Shown: one piece after another, positions 21,998-31,635 of the stretch
How the letters are laid out: the number at the start of each line of letters is the position of its first letter
Numbering within the stretch: position 1 is the stretch's first letter
Notes under the pieces: generated by a model
Told to the model about the DNA's origin: nothing
The model's input: only the letters and a program-made list of their open reading frames with translations
Databases searched by the model: none
Program-made: the position numbers and the translations under genes
NCBI RefSeq assembly: GCF_008831285.2
Contig: NC_045146.1
Coordinates: forward strand, 12,169,289 to 12,207,148
Source: Nymphaea colorata
Taxonomy: Eukaryota; Streptophyta; Magnoliopsida; Nymphaeales; Nymphaeaceae
DNA: 37,860 bases
Direction of reading: 5' to 3'

Positions 21998-22198
21998 TTA
22001 ACTAAGATATTTCAAGCACTTAATTACTCAGATTGAGCATGTACAACGAAAGCAAATTACATCAAATCTACAACACCTCGCGGACACTTGCAGAATGGAG
22101 AAAAACTAAATACGAACACGTAGAGATGTGACAGACAATACAACAGCAGTAGTGATGGCAACTTTTTCCAAACGTTTCACTATAGGTCCCTCTATTAC
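21998..22198 (-). pseudogene. 3' flank of a DC1 pseudogene (segment Q)
   Basis: Matches 29345-29550, the region just past the stop codon of DC1 gene 2, from CACTTAATTACTCAGA to CACTATA. In gene 2 the stop codon lies about 15 bases beyond CACTATA. Here homology ends at that point and retrotransposon sequence begins at 22199. It is probably the stranded 3' untranslated region of the pseudogene whose exon 1 lies at 27010-27421. Confidence 0.65.
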
Positions 22199-22513
22199 AA
22201 GAATGTGTGTAGTTGATGCGACTGCTGAAAGACATTAAACAAGACGTGGATTATGCAGTGAGACTCTACTGCGATAATCAAAGTGCAGTCAGACTTGCAG
22301 AAAATCCTGTCTTCCATGCTCGAACAAAACACATAGAAATAGAACATCATTTTATCAGAGAAAAGGTACTAAGAAGAGAAATTCAATTGCAGCCAATCGC
22401 TTCAGAAGATCAAGTTGCTGACATCTTTACCAAAGGCCTACCAGTGCAAACGTTCACCAAGTTTCGAAGAATGTTAGGAGTCATAAATAGAGAGTCGGTA
22501 ATGAGGGGGAGAT
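22199..22513 (+). pseudogene. Truncated RNase H C-terminus plus PPT (left copy)
   Basis: Encodes the end of copia pol: LYCDNQSAVRLAENPVFH, then HIEIEHHFIREKV and ADIFTKGLP. The Asp of YCDN and the ADIFTK box are the usual C-terminal RNase H signatures. It starts abruptly at 22199 and carries an in-frame TAG at 22210-22212 where the right copy has TGG (Trp). It ends in a polypurine tract (22503-22513). Confidence 0.9.
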
Positions 22514-23085
22514 TGTAGAGTCATCACCGACTCTCCCACCGACTCTCTTGAGATGAGTCGAGAAGACTCATGAGGCTTTGAGCCTCTCTTTTAAGTCGGT
22601 GGTTATAATGTCGGTACTGATTAAAAAGAAAGAAAAATAATTAAAAAAGAAACAATGTGGAAATCGGTGGAAGCTTCATCCACCGACCTCCTCTCCTATA
22701 AATAGGGGATGATGGTTGAGGGGTACGTGTGAAAAAGAGTGAGTGTGTGTGAAAAAATTGTGAGTGTGGTTGAGTCATTTATGTGCTCACTTTGTGAGCG
22801 TGTGAGGTGTGTGAGCTTGTGAGGTGTGTGAGAGTTGTGCTCAGTGCAAGAGCGTCGGGCTTGGAGGTATTTAGGTGTGGAAGTTCACTACGTGAGCGAG
22901 GTGAGTTTTCTTGAGCCTCATTGTAATGTTTATTTTGATGAATAAATAGTTGATATTTTAAAGTATACTCTTTCAAAGTTATTATTGAGTATCATTTTAG
23001 ACGTCGAGACTCTGCTAGATTTTCTCCGCATAAATTTGAGTTTGTAGCTGAGTTATATTTAGGGCCCGCATTACATTTTCCAACA
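22514..23085 (+). repeat. Left (5' / shared) LTR, 572 bp
   Basis: Begins TGTAGAGTC and ends TTTTCCAACA, so it has TG...CA ends, and is directly followed by a primer-binding site. It contains a TATA box (22697-22704, TATAAATA) and an AATAAA poly(A) signal (22941-22946). It differs from the right LTR at five of 572 positions (four transitions, one transversion) by direct comparison. Confidence 0.95.
22697..22704 (+). promoter_or_regulatory. TATA box of the left LTR
   Basis: TATAAATA within CTCCTATAAATAGGGG, 184 bases into the LTR; identical in the right LTR at 26085-26092. This is the likely U3 core promoter. Confidence 0.75.
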
Positions 23086-23087
23086 AG

Positions 23088-23099
23088 TGGTATCAGAGC
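23088..23099 (+). other. Primer-binding site (initiator-Met tRNA)
   Basis: TGGTATCAGAGC starts two bases after the LTR end and matches the complement of the 3' end of plant initiator-Met tRNA, the standard copia primer. It fixes the LTR boundary and the element's plus orientation. Confidence 0.95.
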
Positions 23100-23148
23100 G
23101 AGGTTCTGTCCGAGGGCCGATTTATTGGAATAGATATATCCTGAAGTT

Positions 23149-25526
23149 ATGGCGGCATTAGCGGTTGCATTAAACAATATTGAGAAACTTAACAATAGCA
23201 ATTATGGCTATTGGAAATCATGTATGGAGTCGTATTTTCTAGGACATGAATTATGAGAGATAGTATTGGGATCAGATACTAATATTCCTGTCGACGAGGA
23301 AGCTAAAAAGAAATGGATGATCAAAGCAGGGAAATGTCTATTTGCAATTAAAGTATCAATTGAGAAAGATTTATTAGAGCATATACGAGATGCTACGACT
23401 CCTAAAGAAGCATGGGATGCTTTTGCAACCCTATTTTCTCGAGCTAATGATGCCCGCCTACAATTGTTAGAAAATGATCTAGCTACTTTAACTCAGGGAA
23501 GCATGTCGATAGCAGAATATTTTATGAAGGTTAAAAATATCTGTAGAGAGATATCTCAAATTGATCCTGAGTCAAAGATCAGTGAGGCCCGTATACGGAA
23601 AATACTTATTCGTGGACTTCGTCCAGAATTTGGCAGTTTCATAATTGGTGTTCAAGGCTGGCCAGTTCAACCAACTTTGTTGGAGTTAGAAAATCTCTTG
23701 ATCAATCAAGAAACATTAGCGAAGAAAATGGCTGGGCTTTCTCTCAAGGGAAATAATGAGGAAGCTTTGTTTAGTAAGGGTCAGAGATCACGTTGGTCGG
23801 CTAAGCCAGTCATTAGGTCTCCAAGTAGGAACATTGGTGAAAAGAAAGAGAAAAATGTAGAAAAGAAAACAAAAGAAACTACACAGCAGTGGAGACCAAA
23901 GGTGAAATGTTTTAGATGTGGAAAATTAGGTCATATTGCTCGTGACTGCAGAGTCAGAATGCATGAAGGAAATACAGTCACGACAAGTAAGCAACATGGG
24001 GGAGCTAATGAAGTTGTACAGAAAAATTCATTTCTGTACTCAATGGAGGTTAAAGAGGATATTACACAAGAAAGATGCAATTCCGTTCATACAAAACCCG
24101 TAAAAGAAAAAGAAGAGAAGATCAATTATCAAACTGATTGGATAATTGATTCTGGATGCTCAAATCATATGACCGGTGATGAGAGCAAGTTCGTAAGTCT
24201 GAAAGAATATGATGAAAATCGAGTTGTTGTTACTGCTAACAACACAAAGCTTCCAGTGGCACATATTGGAAAAGTAGAGGTTGTAGCCAATTTTGGCAAA
24301 GACATGATTTTACGAAATGTTTATCATGTTCCAGGAATGACTAAGAATTTGTTGTCTGTGCCACAACTTACAGCTTTAGGGCACTATGTTGTGTTCGGCC
24401 CAAATAATGTGAAAGTTTATAGAAATGAAGATATTCAAGGGACTCCCATGTTTGAAGGAAGGAAAGTTGAGTCAATATATGTCTTGTCAGTAGAAACAAC
24501 ATATATTGACAAAGCAAAGAAGCATGACACTGCAGATATCTGGCATGAGAGACTCGCTCATGTTGGATACAACAAACTTCGAGAGATGTCTAACAAGGGG
24601 CAGTTGATTGGCCTGCCCAAGCTTGAGGTACGAACTGACAAAGTATGCCCAGGATGTCAGTATGGAAAGGCGCACAGGAGGCCATACAAAGAATCAAAAT
24701 ATAGAGCTAAAACGCCATTCGAACTTGCGTATTCAGACGTATTCGGCAAAGTACCAGACCCATCAGTTGGAGGTAAGTGGTATTTTATCACTTTTATTGA
24801 TGATTTTTCGAGATATACTTGGGTCTATTTTATGAAAGAAAAGTCTGAAGCACTTGAAAAATTTAAGGAGTTTCACCAGATGGTGAAAAATGAACTTGAG
24901 CATAGAATTCGGTGTCTACGAACCGATAATGGTGGCGAATATACATCCAATATGTTTATGGCATACACGAGGCAACATGGTATTCAAAGACAATTCACAT
25001 GTGCCAATACACCACAGCAAAATGGAGTGGCAGAAAGGAAAAACCGCCACATAGCAGAAACATGTCGAAGTATGATGCATGCAAAGAACATGTCAGCAAG
25101 ATTTTGAGCTGAGTGTGTCTGCACCGCTGTACACGTAATTAATCGACTACCAATGCCAAGATTTAATTTCAAGTCTCCATATGAAATGCTTTATAAAAAT
25201 AAGCCATCTGTGAGCTATTTTAGAGTTTTTGGTTGTGTATGTTATGTTTTTATATTTGAGCAGCACAGGACTAAATTCGACAAGAAGGCACAGAGGTGTG
25301 TCTTTGTTGGATATGATCCATATCGAAAAGGATGGAGATGTGCTAATCCTAGCACTGGACAAGTTTATGTTTCTCGCGACGTCATCTTCGATGAAGCATC
25401 GTCGTGGTGGTCAGAAGAGAAGAAGACGCTTCCAGACTCTCCAGTTCTTGAGAGAGATGTTCAAAACAAAATACAATTTGAGATGAATCAAGGAGAGCCT
25501 GAGCTTGAAGACACAGAAGCAAGAGA
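23149..25526 (+). pseudogene. gag-pol: copia gag-protease-integrase reading frame with two stops, RT missing
   Basis: One continuous frame from the ATG at 23149, interrupted by TGA at 23254-23256 (after FLGHEL) and TGA at 25105-25107 (after MSARF). In order: gag; CX2CX4HX4C zinc knuckle, C254-C257-H262-C267; protease D334-S335-G336 in WIIDSGCSNHM; HHCC region WHERLAH to CPGCQYGKAH (H466 to C503); integrase core D530 (YSDVFG), D593 (RTDNGGEY), E629 (VAERKN), with the D-35-E spacing intact. The C-terminal integrase region follows (VFVGYDPYRKGWR). After about 25526 the frame jumps into RNase H in another phase: the whole RT and the RNase H N-terminus are gone. Protein from this copy would stop after about 35 residues unless translation began downstream. 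Confidence 0.93.
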
Positions 25527-25901
25527 CAGCCGACAGTTTCACTGTCTACAACAGAAGCTGAATATAGAGCAGCATCTCAAGCAGCATAAGAATGTGTGTG
25601 GTTGATGCGACTGCTGAAAGACATTAAACAAGACGTGGATTATGCAGTGAGACTCTACTGCGATAATCAAAGTGCAGTCAGACTTGCAGAAAATCCTGTC
25701 TTCCATGCTCGAACAAAACACATAGAAATAGAACATCATTTTATCAGAGAAAAGGTACTAAGAAGAGAAATTCAATTGCAGCCAATCGCTTCAGAAGATC
25801 AAGTTGCTGACATCTTTACCAAAGGCCTACCAGTGCAAACGTTCACCAAGTTTCGAAGAATGTTAGGAGTCATAAATAGAGAGTCGGTAATGAGGGGAGA
25901 T
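25527..25901 (+). pseudogene. RNase H C-terminal part (right copy) and PPT
   Basis: Reads VSLSTTEAEYRAASQAA, then an in-frame TAA at 25587-25589, then ECVWLMRLL and on to ADIFTKGLP. It is in a different phase from the integrase frame, placing the deletion junction at about 25526. The polypurine tract at 25891-25901 has four G where the left copy has five, so the frame here runs on into the LTR. Confidence 0.92.
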
Positions 25902-26473
25902 TGTAGAGTCATCACCGACTCTCCCACCGACTCTCTTGAGATGAGTCGAGAAGACTCATGAGGCTTTGAGCCTCTCTTTTAAGTCGGTGGTTATAATGTC
26001 GGTACTGATTAAAAAGAAAGAAAAATAATTAAAAAAGAAACAATGTGGAAATCGGTGGAAGCTTCATCCACCGACCTCCTCTCCTATAAATAGGGGATGA
26101 TGGTTGAGGGGTACGTGTGAAAAAGAGTGAGTGTGTGTGAAAAAATTGTGAGTGTGGTTGAGTCATTTATGTGCTCACTTTGTGAGCGTGTGAGGTGTGT
26201 GAGCTTGTGAGGTGTGTGAGAGTTGTGCTCAGTGCAAGAGCGTCGGGCTTGGAGGTATTTAGGTGTAGAAGTTCACTACGTGAGCGAGGTGAGTTTTCTT
26301 GAGCCTCCTTGTAATGTTTATTTTGATGAATAAATAGTTGATATTTTAAAGTATACTCTTTCAAAGTTATTATTGAGTATCATTTTGGACGTCGAGACTC
26401 TGCTAGATTTTCTCTGCATAAATTTGAGTTTGTAGCTGAGTTATATTTAGGGCCCGCATTACGTTTTCCAACA
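25902..26473 (+). repeat. Right (3') LTR, 572 bp
   Basis: Same length as the left LTR, with TG...CA ends. TATA box at 26085-26092 and AATAAA at 26329-26334. Followed directly by TATACATATATAAAG, which also occurs uninterrupted in the S repeat at 36915-36930 and so represents the likely insertion site. Confidence 0.95.
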
Positions 26474-26940
26474 TATACATATATAAAGTATGGAGAGAGA
26501 GAGAGAGAGAGAGAAAATGTCTTACTAAGTTTGGTCCTTTCTGTTTGGTGTGGCCCTGTTGGTTGTTGGAGCCCTGTTGGTAATTGGAGCATTCTGTCCT
26601 GGGTTGTTCCTTGAGGCAGTCTGTCATGGAACCACATAATAAAAATTCATTCAAAAGTTATGGGTTAGATTAAACTCATATTTTGAATATAATGAAATTG
26701 AAGAACAAGAAAGTATGAGCCAATAAACACGGTAAATCATGTTAAAAGGAGTTCAATGTATCCAATGACCAGAAAGAGGGAGTCTAGAGTTAAAGACTTT
26801 TTAATTAAGAAAGTTAAAAGTTTCATTGCCCGGGCGCAGTGAAGTTGAATACGTGATGGGCAAATGATCTTCAAAAAATATACCAGATGGAGGACGGACC
26901 GACTCCAAGTTCGAAAATAAATAAATAAATATATCTATAT
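26474..26940. repeat. Repeat S, copy 1 (DC1 intron segment)
   Basis: Matches 30003-30480 and 36909-37320. Shared parts include ACTAAGTTTGGT, GTTATGGG, GACCAGAAAGAGGGAG and a right part ending CCGACTCCAAGTTCGAA. At 30 kb it lies inside the intron of DC1 gene 2 and here just below DC1 exon 1, so it belongs to the DC1 duplication unit. Confidence 0.85.
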
Positions 26941-27009
26941 ATCCTGGTGGCCGTCGAATATGATATACATAAGACTTTTTACATAATTAAACAGATTCCA
27001 CATGCTTAC

Positions 27010-27421
27010 TTGGGTGTAGAAAAGAGCTGAAAGGGCTGCAGATGTAGCAGCAATACTGTATCTGAAGGCCGAAAACGCCACAGGAGGAGCGTCCCGTGGG
27101 AGGTGGGGGAACGGGAGCCGAAGTCGGTGCTGGTGGACTGGGTTGCGTTTCTTATGCCTGCAGGTTAACGCATAGCACATGGGCGTCGAATTGGCAAGTC
27201 TCTTTGCTGCAGTGGTAATTGAATCCTTGGCCACGGTCCCCGCATATGTAGCAGTGGAAACTGCTTCCGGAGTCTGGTGCATAAAGAAGGTTAAGCTGGT
27301 GCTTCTGGGGGTGCGCAGGGTGCCGTGGAATCGACAGCGAAAGAAGGCAGCAGGACCGGTGGAGGACGAAACCGCAGCGCAACCGAAAAGGTCGTTCCCC
27401 GATGTGAAGGGGAGGTCGCAT
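27010..27421 (-). pseudogene. DC1 pseudogene: exon 1 truncated at 5' end
   Basis: Minus-strand homologue of exon 1 of DC1 gene 2. Recognisable: CDLPF-type first module; CGFVLHRSC; CYICGDRGQGFNYHC; FDAHVLC; then a Pro-rich linker and CCYICS before a GTAAGC donor at 27009. It is broken by a frameshift between FGC and CGFVLH (about 27375), an in-frame TAA at 27152-27154, and loss of homology beyond 27421, so start codon and leader are missing. The Cys pair opening the third module is also damaged. The expected exon 2 is absent; its 3' flank (21998-22198) lies beyond the copia element. Confidence 0.82.
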
Positions 27422-28320
27422 ACTTATTTCTCTTAAGATACTTCTTTTACTATTGGTTTCTGCTTGTTGCCTATGACTATTTGAAAAGCATTAATTTGTC
27501 ATGTCATCACTTCTATCTCTAATTTTTGTCATTTCACAGCATTAAATTGTAGGGAAATGTTCCAAAAACCACTTAAAGAATTAGGTATACTATTCAAGAC
27601 ATACAAAATTAACCTTTCCACTTTGTTATGAACGCACCTGACTTGTTCTTTACTTATCAAAAAGGTTTATAAGAGAGATTTTTTTTTTTAAGCTTGTTTT
27701 CAAATCAGTAAAAAGTTACCATTTTGATTCGGAGAAGTTTGCCATTTTACCTACTAAAATATAACATTGAAAATGTGGCTAATTTTATTAATACAATAAT
27801 TAGGTTTCTTCTCAAGAACTTTCTAGAAAGACATACTTACTTTTCTTATCCACCCTCTCCTTCTCTCTGCCCTGGTTCTCTCTACTCTGGTACTTGGATG
27901 CGCCATAGTTAACCGCCCTATAATGAAACCAAATAGTGCAAAATCAATGGTCAATAACAACGAGATGGATATATAAAAGTGCAAATTGATTTAACAAAAG
28001 GAACAAAAAGCCGAGGCTTCCTCCATTTCTGTTGTAACGTTACCTTAGAACCTAAGCGGAACGAGCATAAGTTAATGAAATTGAACAGTAATGTATGCCA
28101 ATGAACATCATCGGTCACCTACCAAACGGACTAGAAAGAGGGGCTTAGGACCTCTAAATTAAAGAAAGTTAAAAGTTTAAAAACCCATATGAAGTGATGA
28201 AAATGCCTCTTTTGACAAATGTGGGAACATGACCTCAAGATAACACACGAAAATTGCTCTACAACTTCTGACATTTTCTCTCTTTTTTTTTTTTTGACAG
28301 ATTCACAAGACAATGTTACT
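27422..28320. other. DC1 intron-like remnants, no gene
   Basis: 27725-27960 resembles the intron of DC1 gene 1 (CCATTTTACCTAC and AATGAAACCAA segments). 28080-28190 resembles a worn piece of repeat S (AGAAAGAGG, GAAAGTTAAAAG). Otherwise AT-rich. It looks like a further decayed DC1 unit without exons. Confidence 0.45.
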
Positions 28321-28339
28321 GTTACCGAACGGTTCCTAG

Positions 28340-28680
28340 GGAAACAAATCTACTAGGGATCACCCGATACACTGCACAATCTGCATGTAGAAATTGATGT
28401 AAAAATATACAAAGTGCACAAATTTTCACTAAAGTGATCACCCGATACGCTGCACAATCTGCATTGCCGTTGATAGCCACCAGCAACTCTAATGGTGACT
28501 TTTCTTGTTCTAGGGAAGCCTGGCCTAATTTCAACCTGGCAACAAAATTGCGTCTAAACTTCATTATTGGATGGCAACCCATGGCAGAGCCGTAGCTTCC
28601 TTCACGATACTGACAGTATTAGAGGAGTCAAAGGCACTTCGGACGAAGAGGATGCTTCAAGATCGAAAAAAAAGTAGGCA
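28340..28680. repeat. Duplicated segment, copy 2, with internal repeat and DC1-flank-like end
   Basis: 28437-28595 pairs with 2642-2800. A 28-base stretch (GATCACCCGATAC...) occurs at both 28357 and 28439. 28585-28660 resembles 3687-3752 (GCCGTAGCTTCTTC-like and GATGCTTCAA), the remnant of a DC1 last exon. Confidence 0.55.
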
Positions 28681-28814
28681 GAAATACATTGACAAATCGT
28701 CAAAGTGTAATCTTTAAATTCATGAGTTTATAGCATCCAAAAAAACATTGGTGGCCAACTCGGCAAGTCCACTCCGATGTCTTCGAGTCGGCTTGGAATT
28801 GTATGGGAATAAGC

Positions 28815-29150
28815 AGCCAAACTCAGATAGCTCGGGAATCAGGTGTCTCAATGGAACGATGACTTGGATCAGAATTGACAGAGTTTGGTCTTAACTGTTT
28901 AAAGTGTAAAATTTCATCTTGATTCTTAAGTTCAACTGTTCTTTTCATGAACGCTTTTATGAGAGACATGAAATGGATACTAACCCAACCATTCTCATCA
29001 TCAATTTCTAAATATCCATATGCCCCAAGAAAAATCAGTGATTGAGAGAGGGCAGAGAGATAAATAACCAAGATTATGTTGCTCTATAGGAGTAGAAAGA
29101 AAGTAGATTATACTTTAAGATTATAGTAAAAAATACACTAAAAATTTATG
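28815..29150. repeat. Repeat P, copy 1 (downstream of DC1 gene 2)
   Basis: Matches 37400-37860. The best-kept part is open on the minus strand in both copies and includes NGWVSIHFMS and KAFMK; the other part contains TTATGTTGCTCTATA. The conserved frame could be a remnant of a coding exon, but no family was recognised. Confidence 0.7.
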
Positions 29151-29344
29151 ACATGAAACAGTTGAATTTTCAAGTCCGTTCACTGACCATTAATCCGATC
29201 ATAACCATTAATCCGATCATATGTCGATCCGAGTCCGATTTTAGACTTTGCCAACTATAAAAAAAAAAAAGGTGAAGTCAACCATTTCATCTGCATGCTA
29301 TTTATGAATTACGTTTGATTAACAAAAAAGTCTGTAAAAACTCT

Positions 29345-29550
29345 TCTTATCAAAGATATGTCGAGCACTTAATTACTCAGACAGTGCACATATAACAAAA
29401 AGCAAATTACATCAAATCCAAACACGTTACAACACCTCGCAGACATTTGGAGAATGGAAGAACAACTAGGTAGAAACAAGTAGAGATGTGGTAAACAATA
29501 CAGCAGCAGTAGTCATGGCAACTTATTCAAATTAAAAGGGCACACTATAA
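29345..29550. repeat. Segment Q: 3' flank of DC1 gene 2
   Basis: Immediately past the DC1 gene 2 stop codon (29562-29564). Matches 21998-22198, and parts match 3600-3690 and the flank of gene 1 near 6030. Retention across copies supports a transcribed 3' untranslated region. Confidence 0.6.
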
Positions 29551-29561
29551 AAGAAGGCCGG

Positions 29562-30003
29562 TTAGCTGCCTATCGTTGCCATATGCTCGAAAGCCAAAGA
29601 AGTAGCCTCTGCATGTAAGGAACCATCAGCATAACCGTTGAGGCCACGCAGCAGGCGGAAGAGGTTGCCGAAGTCGCCGGACCACCCACCCGCGTCTATG
29701 ACGAATGATGATGAGGAAAAAGACCCACTATTTGGCCGATTCCGTGTACGATTTTGGCTCCCTTAATCACAAGACGCAGCTGAGAAGATATTTGACAAAG
29801 GGGATATTAACATTAAGTATGTTCTAAAAATACAGTGTTTGTGTTTCAAGCAATATCGTGTTATTATGTCTAATATTCGGTTATTGAATTAAAAAAATAA
29901 ATTCAATTAAATGAATGATTCGATCTCAAGCCAAGTGGATCGAGCTGGGCCCGGTTCAATAACAAGTCTGGCCAACTGCCCACAACCCAGGCTTGAGCCA
30001 GCC

Positions 30004-30037
<34 letters not shown>

Positions 30038-31438
30038 CGACTTACTGTTTCTTCTGCGTTTAGTCCGTCCCGAGGCTGTTCGGAGCATTCTGTCATGGCG
30101 TAGATTAAACTCATATTAGAACACAATGAAATTGAACCATAAGAAACTATGGGCCAATAAATACTATATAAATCATGTTAAAACGAGTTCAATATATCCA
30201 ACGACCAGAAAGAGGGAGTTAAGACTTTTTTCTCATTGAAGAAAGTTAAAGAGTTACATTGGCCAGGGGCATGAATCTTTTCTTTGATAACATAGAGTGG
30301 GAGGGTCAGTCTGACTCCAGGTCTCTCGTTCAATTAAACAAAAAAAGATGAAAAGAAAAGTAAACGCACATCGTAGCGGGTGCAGTGAAGTAGAATACGT
30401 TATGAGGTAGGTTTCAGTGATCTTCAAAAATTATACTGGATGGAAGACGAACCGACTCCAAGTACGAATTAAAAAAAAAAAAAATCCTGGTGTCCATCGA
30501 GTTATTTGAATATCAGTTGTAATCATCCACGGCAAATGTTAGCGGTACCTTTTTACATTCTACTAGCTTGGACATCGTTCTATGCGTTTAATACCCACGA
30601 TGAACCATACAATCCACAACAGCCTCAAAGGAAGAGAGAAGAGTAGTCATGTTTAAATGCTGTGATGGATGTCACAATCTTGCCTTATTTTTTAGGTTGC
30701 AAATGGTGGTAACTATGATACCTGATTTGTTGAATATATCCTAAGTCCTTTTAGGTTTTGGATGATACTCTCCAAAACCCTGTTTTTTCTAAAAAAGCTT
30801 GGTTTACTGAAAACCAAGTTTTTTAAAAGGTAGTTTTTGTGTTTGGGTAAGACGACCTCACGTCCCCTGTGGGGATAGACTATGATATGATATACATAAG
30901 GCTCCTAAGATAGTTAAACAGATTCCACATGCTTACCTACATGTACAAAAATGCTGGAAAAGCAATCGCTGCAGCTGTAGCAGCAATGCCGGATCTCCCT
31001 GCGGCAAACGCGACAGGAGGTGCCTGCAGGTGCGCGGAACAGCAGCTTAAGTTGGTGCTTTCGGTGGTTTGGTTTTTGTGCCCTCAGAGGCAGGTTAACG
31101 CATGGCAGATGGGCGTCGAAATTGCAAGTCTGACAGCGGTAATTGAACCCTGTGCCACGCTCACCGCATATGTCGCAATAGAAAATGCCGTCATTGTAGG
31201 CGGGTCTATAAAGAAGCTCGAGCTGGTGCTGAGGGTGCGCAGCGTGCTCAAGCCGCGGCTGCATAAGGCCGCAGGAGCGGTGGATGAAGAAACCGCATTT
31301 GCGGCAACCGAAAAGGTCGTCCCCCGATTTGAAAGAGAGGTCGCATGCACGGCAATTTGCCTCCCCACCGTTGATCTCATTTGCTCCCATTATTTCCAGC
31401 GGGTGGTTGTGGGATCTGTGGTTAAAAGTGGACGCCAT
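29562..31438 (-). CDS. DC1 gene 2: cysteine/histidine-rich DC1-domain protein (2 exons)
   Basis: Exon 1 is 31438-30937 and exon 2 is 29695-29562, giving about 211 residues. Three DC1 modules: C29-C32, C45-C48, H53, C56; then C88-C91, C102-C105, H110, C113; then C142-C145, C156-C159, H166. In the third module the Cys-to-His spacing is stretched (six residues between C159 and H166 against four in gene 1) and no final Cys follows, so it may not fold normally. Exon 1 ends in phase 1 at a good donor (GTAAGC at 30936). Exon 2 follows a pyrimidine-rich CATAG acceptor in matching phase and reads from AGGWSGDFGNLFRLL to a TAA. Its end (SLAFEHM) resembles gene 1. The intron is about 1.24 kb and contains repeats R and S. 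The family is plant-specific in expansion; molecular role unknown. Confidence 0.82.
29755..29890. repeat. Repeat R, copy 1 (DC1 gene 2 intron)
   Basis: Matches 36280-36430 (GAGAAGATATTT, AAAAATACAGTGTT, TAATATTCGGTTATT). It lies between exon 2 and repeat S. Confidence 0.8.
30003..30480. repeat. Repeat S, copy 2 (DC1 gene 2 intron)
   Basis: Preceded by (TA)n and (GA)n. Relative to the other S copies it lacks part of the left section and has about 110 inserted bases near 30265-30370. Confidence 0.8.
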
Positions 31439-31461
31439 CGCCAGCCACTCAGTAAGGTCCC

Positions 31462-31617
31462 GAGCTCTTCCAATGGATGCAGCTCAGTACTGCTCAGCTG
31501 GTGGTTCTGACGCGAGCTCTTCCAGTGGATGCAGCTCAGTACTACTCAACTGGTGGTTCTGACGCGAGCTCTTCCAATGGATACAGCTCAGTACTGCTCA
31601 ACTGGCGGTTCTGACGC
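31462..31617. repeat. 52-bp sequence tandemly triplicated in the DC1 gene 2 leader
   Basis: Units 31462-31513, 31514-31565 and 31566-31617 differ at only a few positions. Each begins GAGCTCTTCC and ends TTCTGACGC. The array starts 24 bases upstream of the ATG and ends just below a TATA box. DC1 gene 1 has one related copy (GATGCAGCTCGGTATTG at about 7842). The extra two units (104 bases) account for the longer TATA-to-ATG distance of gene 2. It is probably within the 5' untranslated region. Confidence 0.92.
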
Positions 31618-31635
31618 GAGACTGTCTCCTCTACT

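Larger units (their letters stand above)
22199..26473 (+). mobile_element. Young, RT-deleted Ty1/copia element with duplicated RNaseH-LTR end
   Basis: Order: RNase H 3' end (22199-22513), LTR (22514-23085), primer-binding site, gag-protease-integrase (23149-25526), RNase H 3' end (25527-25901), LTR (25902-26473). The block 22199-23085 repeats as 25588-26473 with about seven differences in 887 bases. The domain order gag-PR-INT-(RT)-RH marks copia; reverse transcriptase is missing. The simplest reading is two tandem elements sharing the middle LTR, formed by unequal LTR recombination, with most of the left element lost and RT deleted from the right one. It needs another element's RT to move. 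It sits in a TA-rich site within repeat S, between the 3' flank and exon 1 of a DC1 pseudogene. No target-site duplication can be read because the left end is gone. Confidence 0.93.

Noticed and set aside
23088-23099. tRNA gene
   Set aside because: Only the 12-base primer-binding complement is present, with no cloverleaf.
24487-24675. Minus frames antisense to the copia gag-integrase region
   Set aside because: Shadows of the plus-strand frame, which has clear catalytic motifs.
31462-31617. CRISPR-like array
   Set aside because: The 52-bp units are directly adjacent with no unique spacers, in a plant gene leader.
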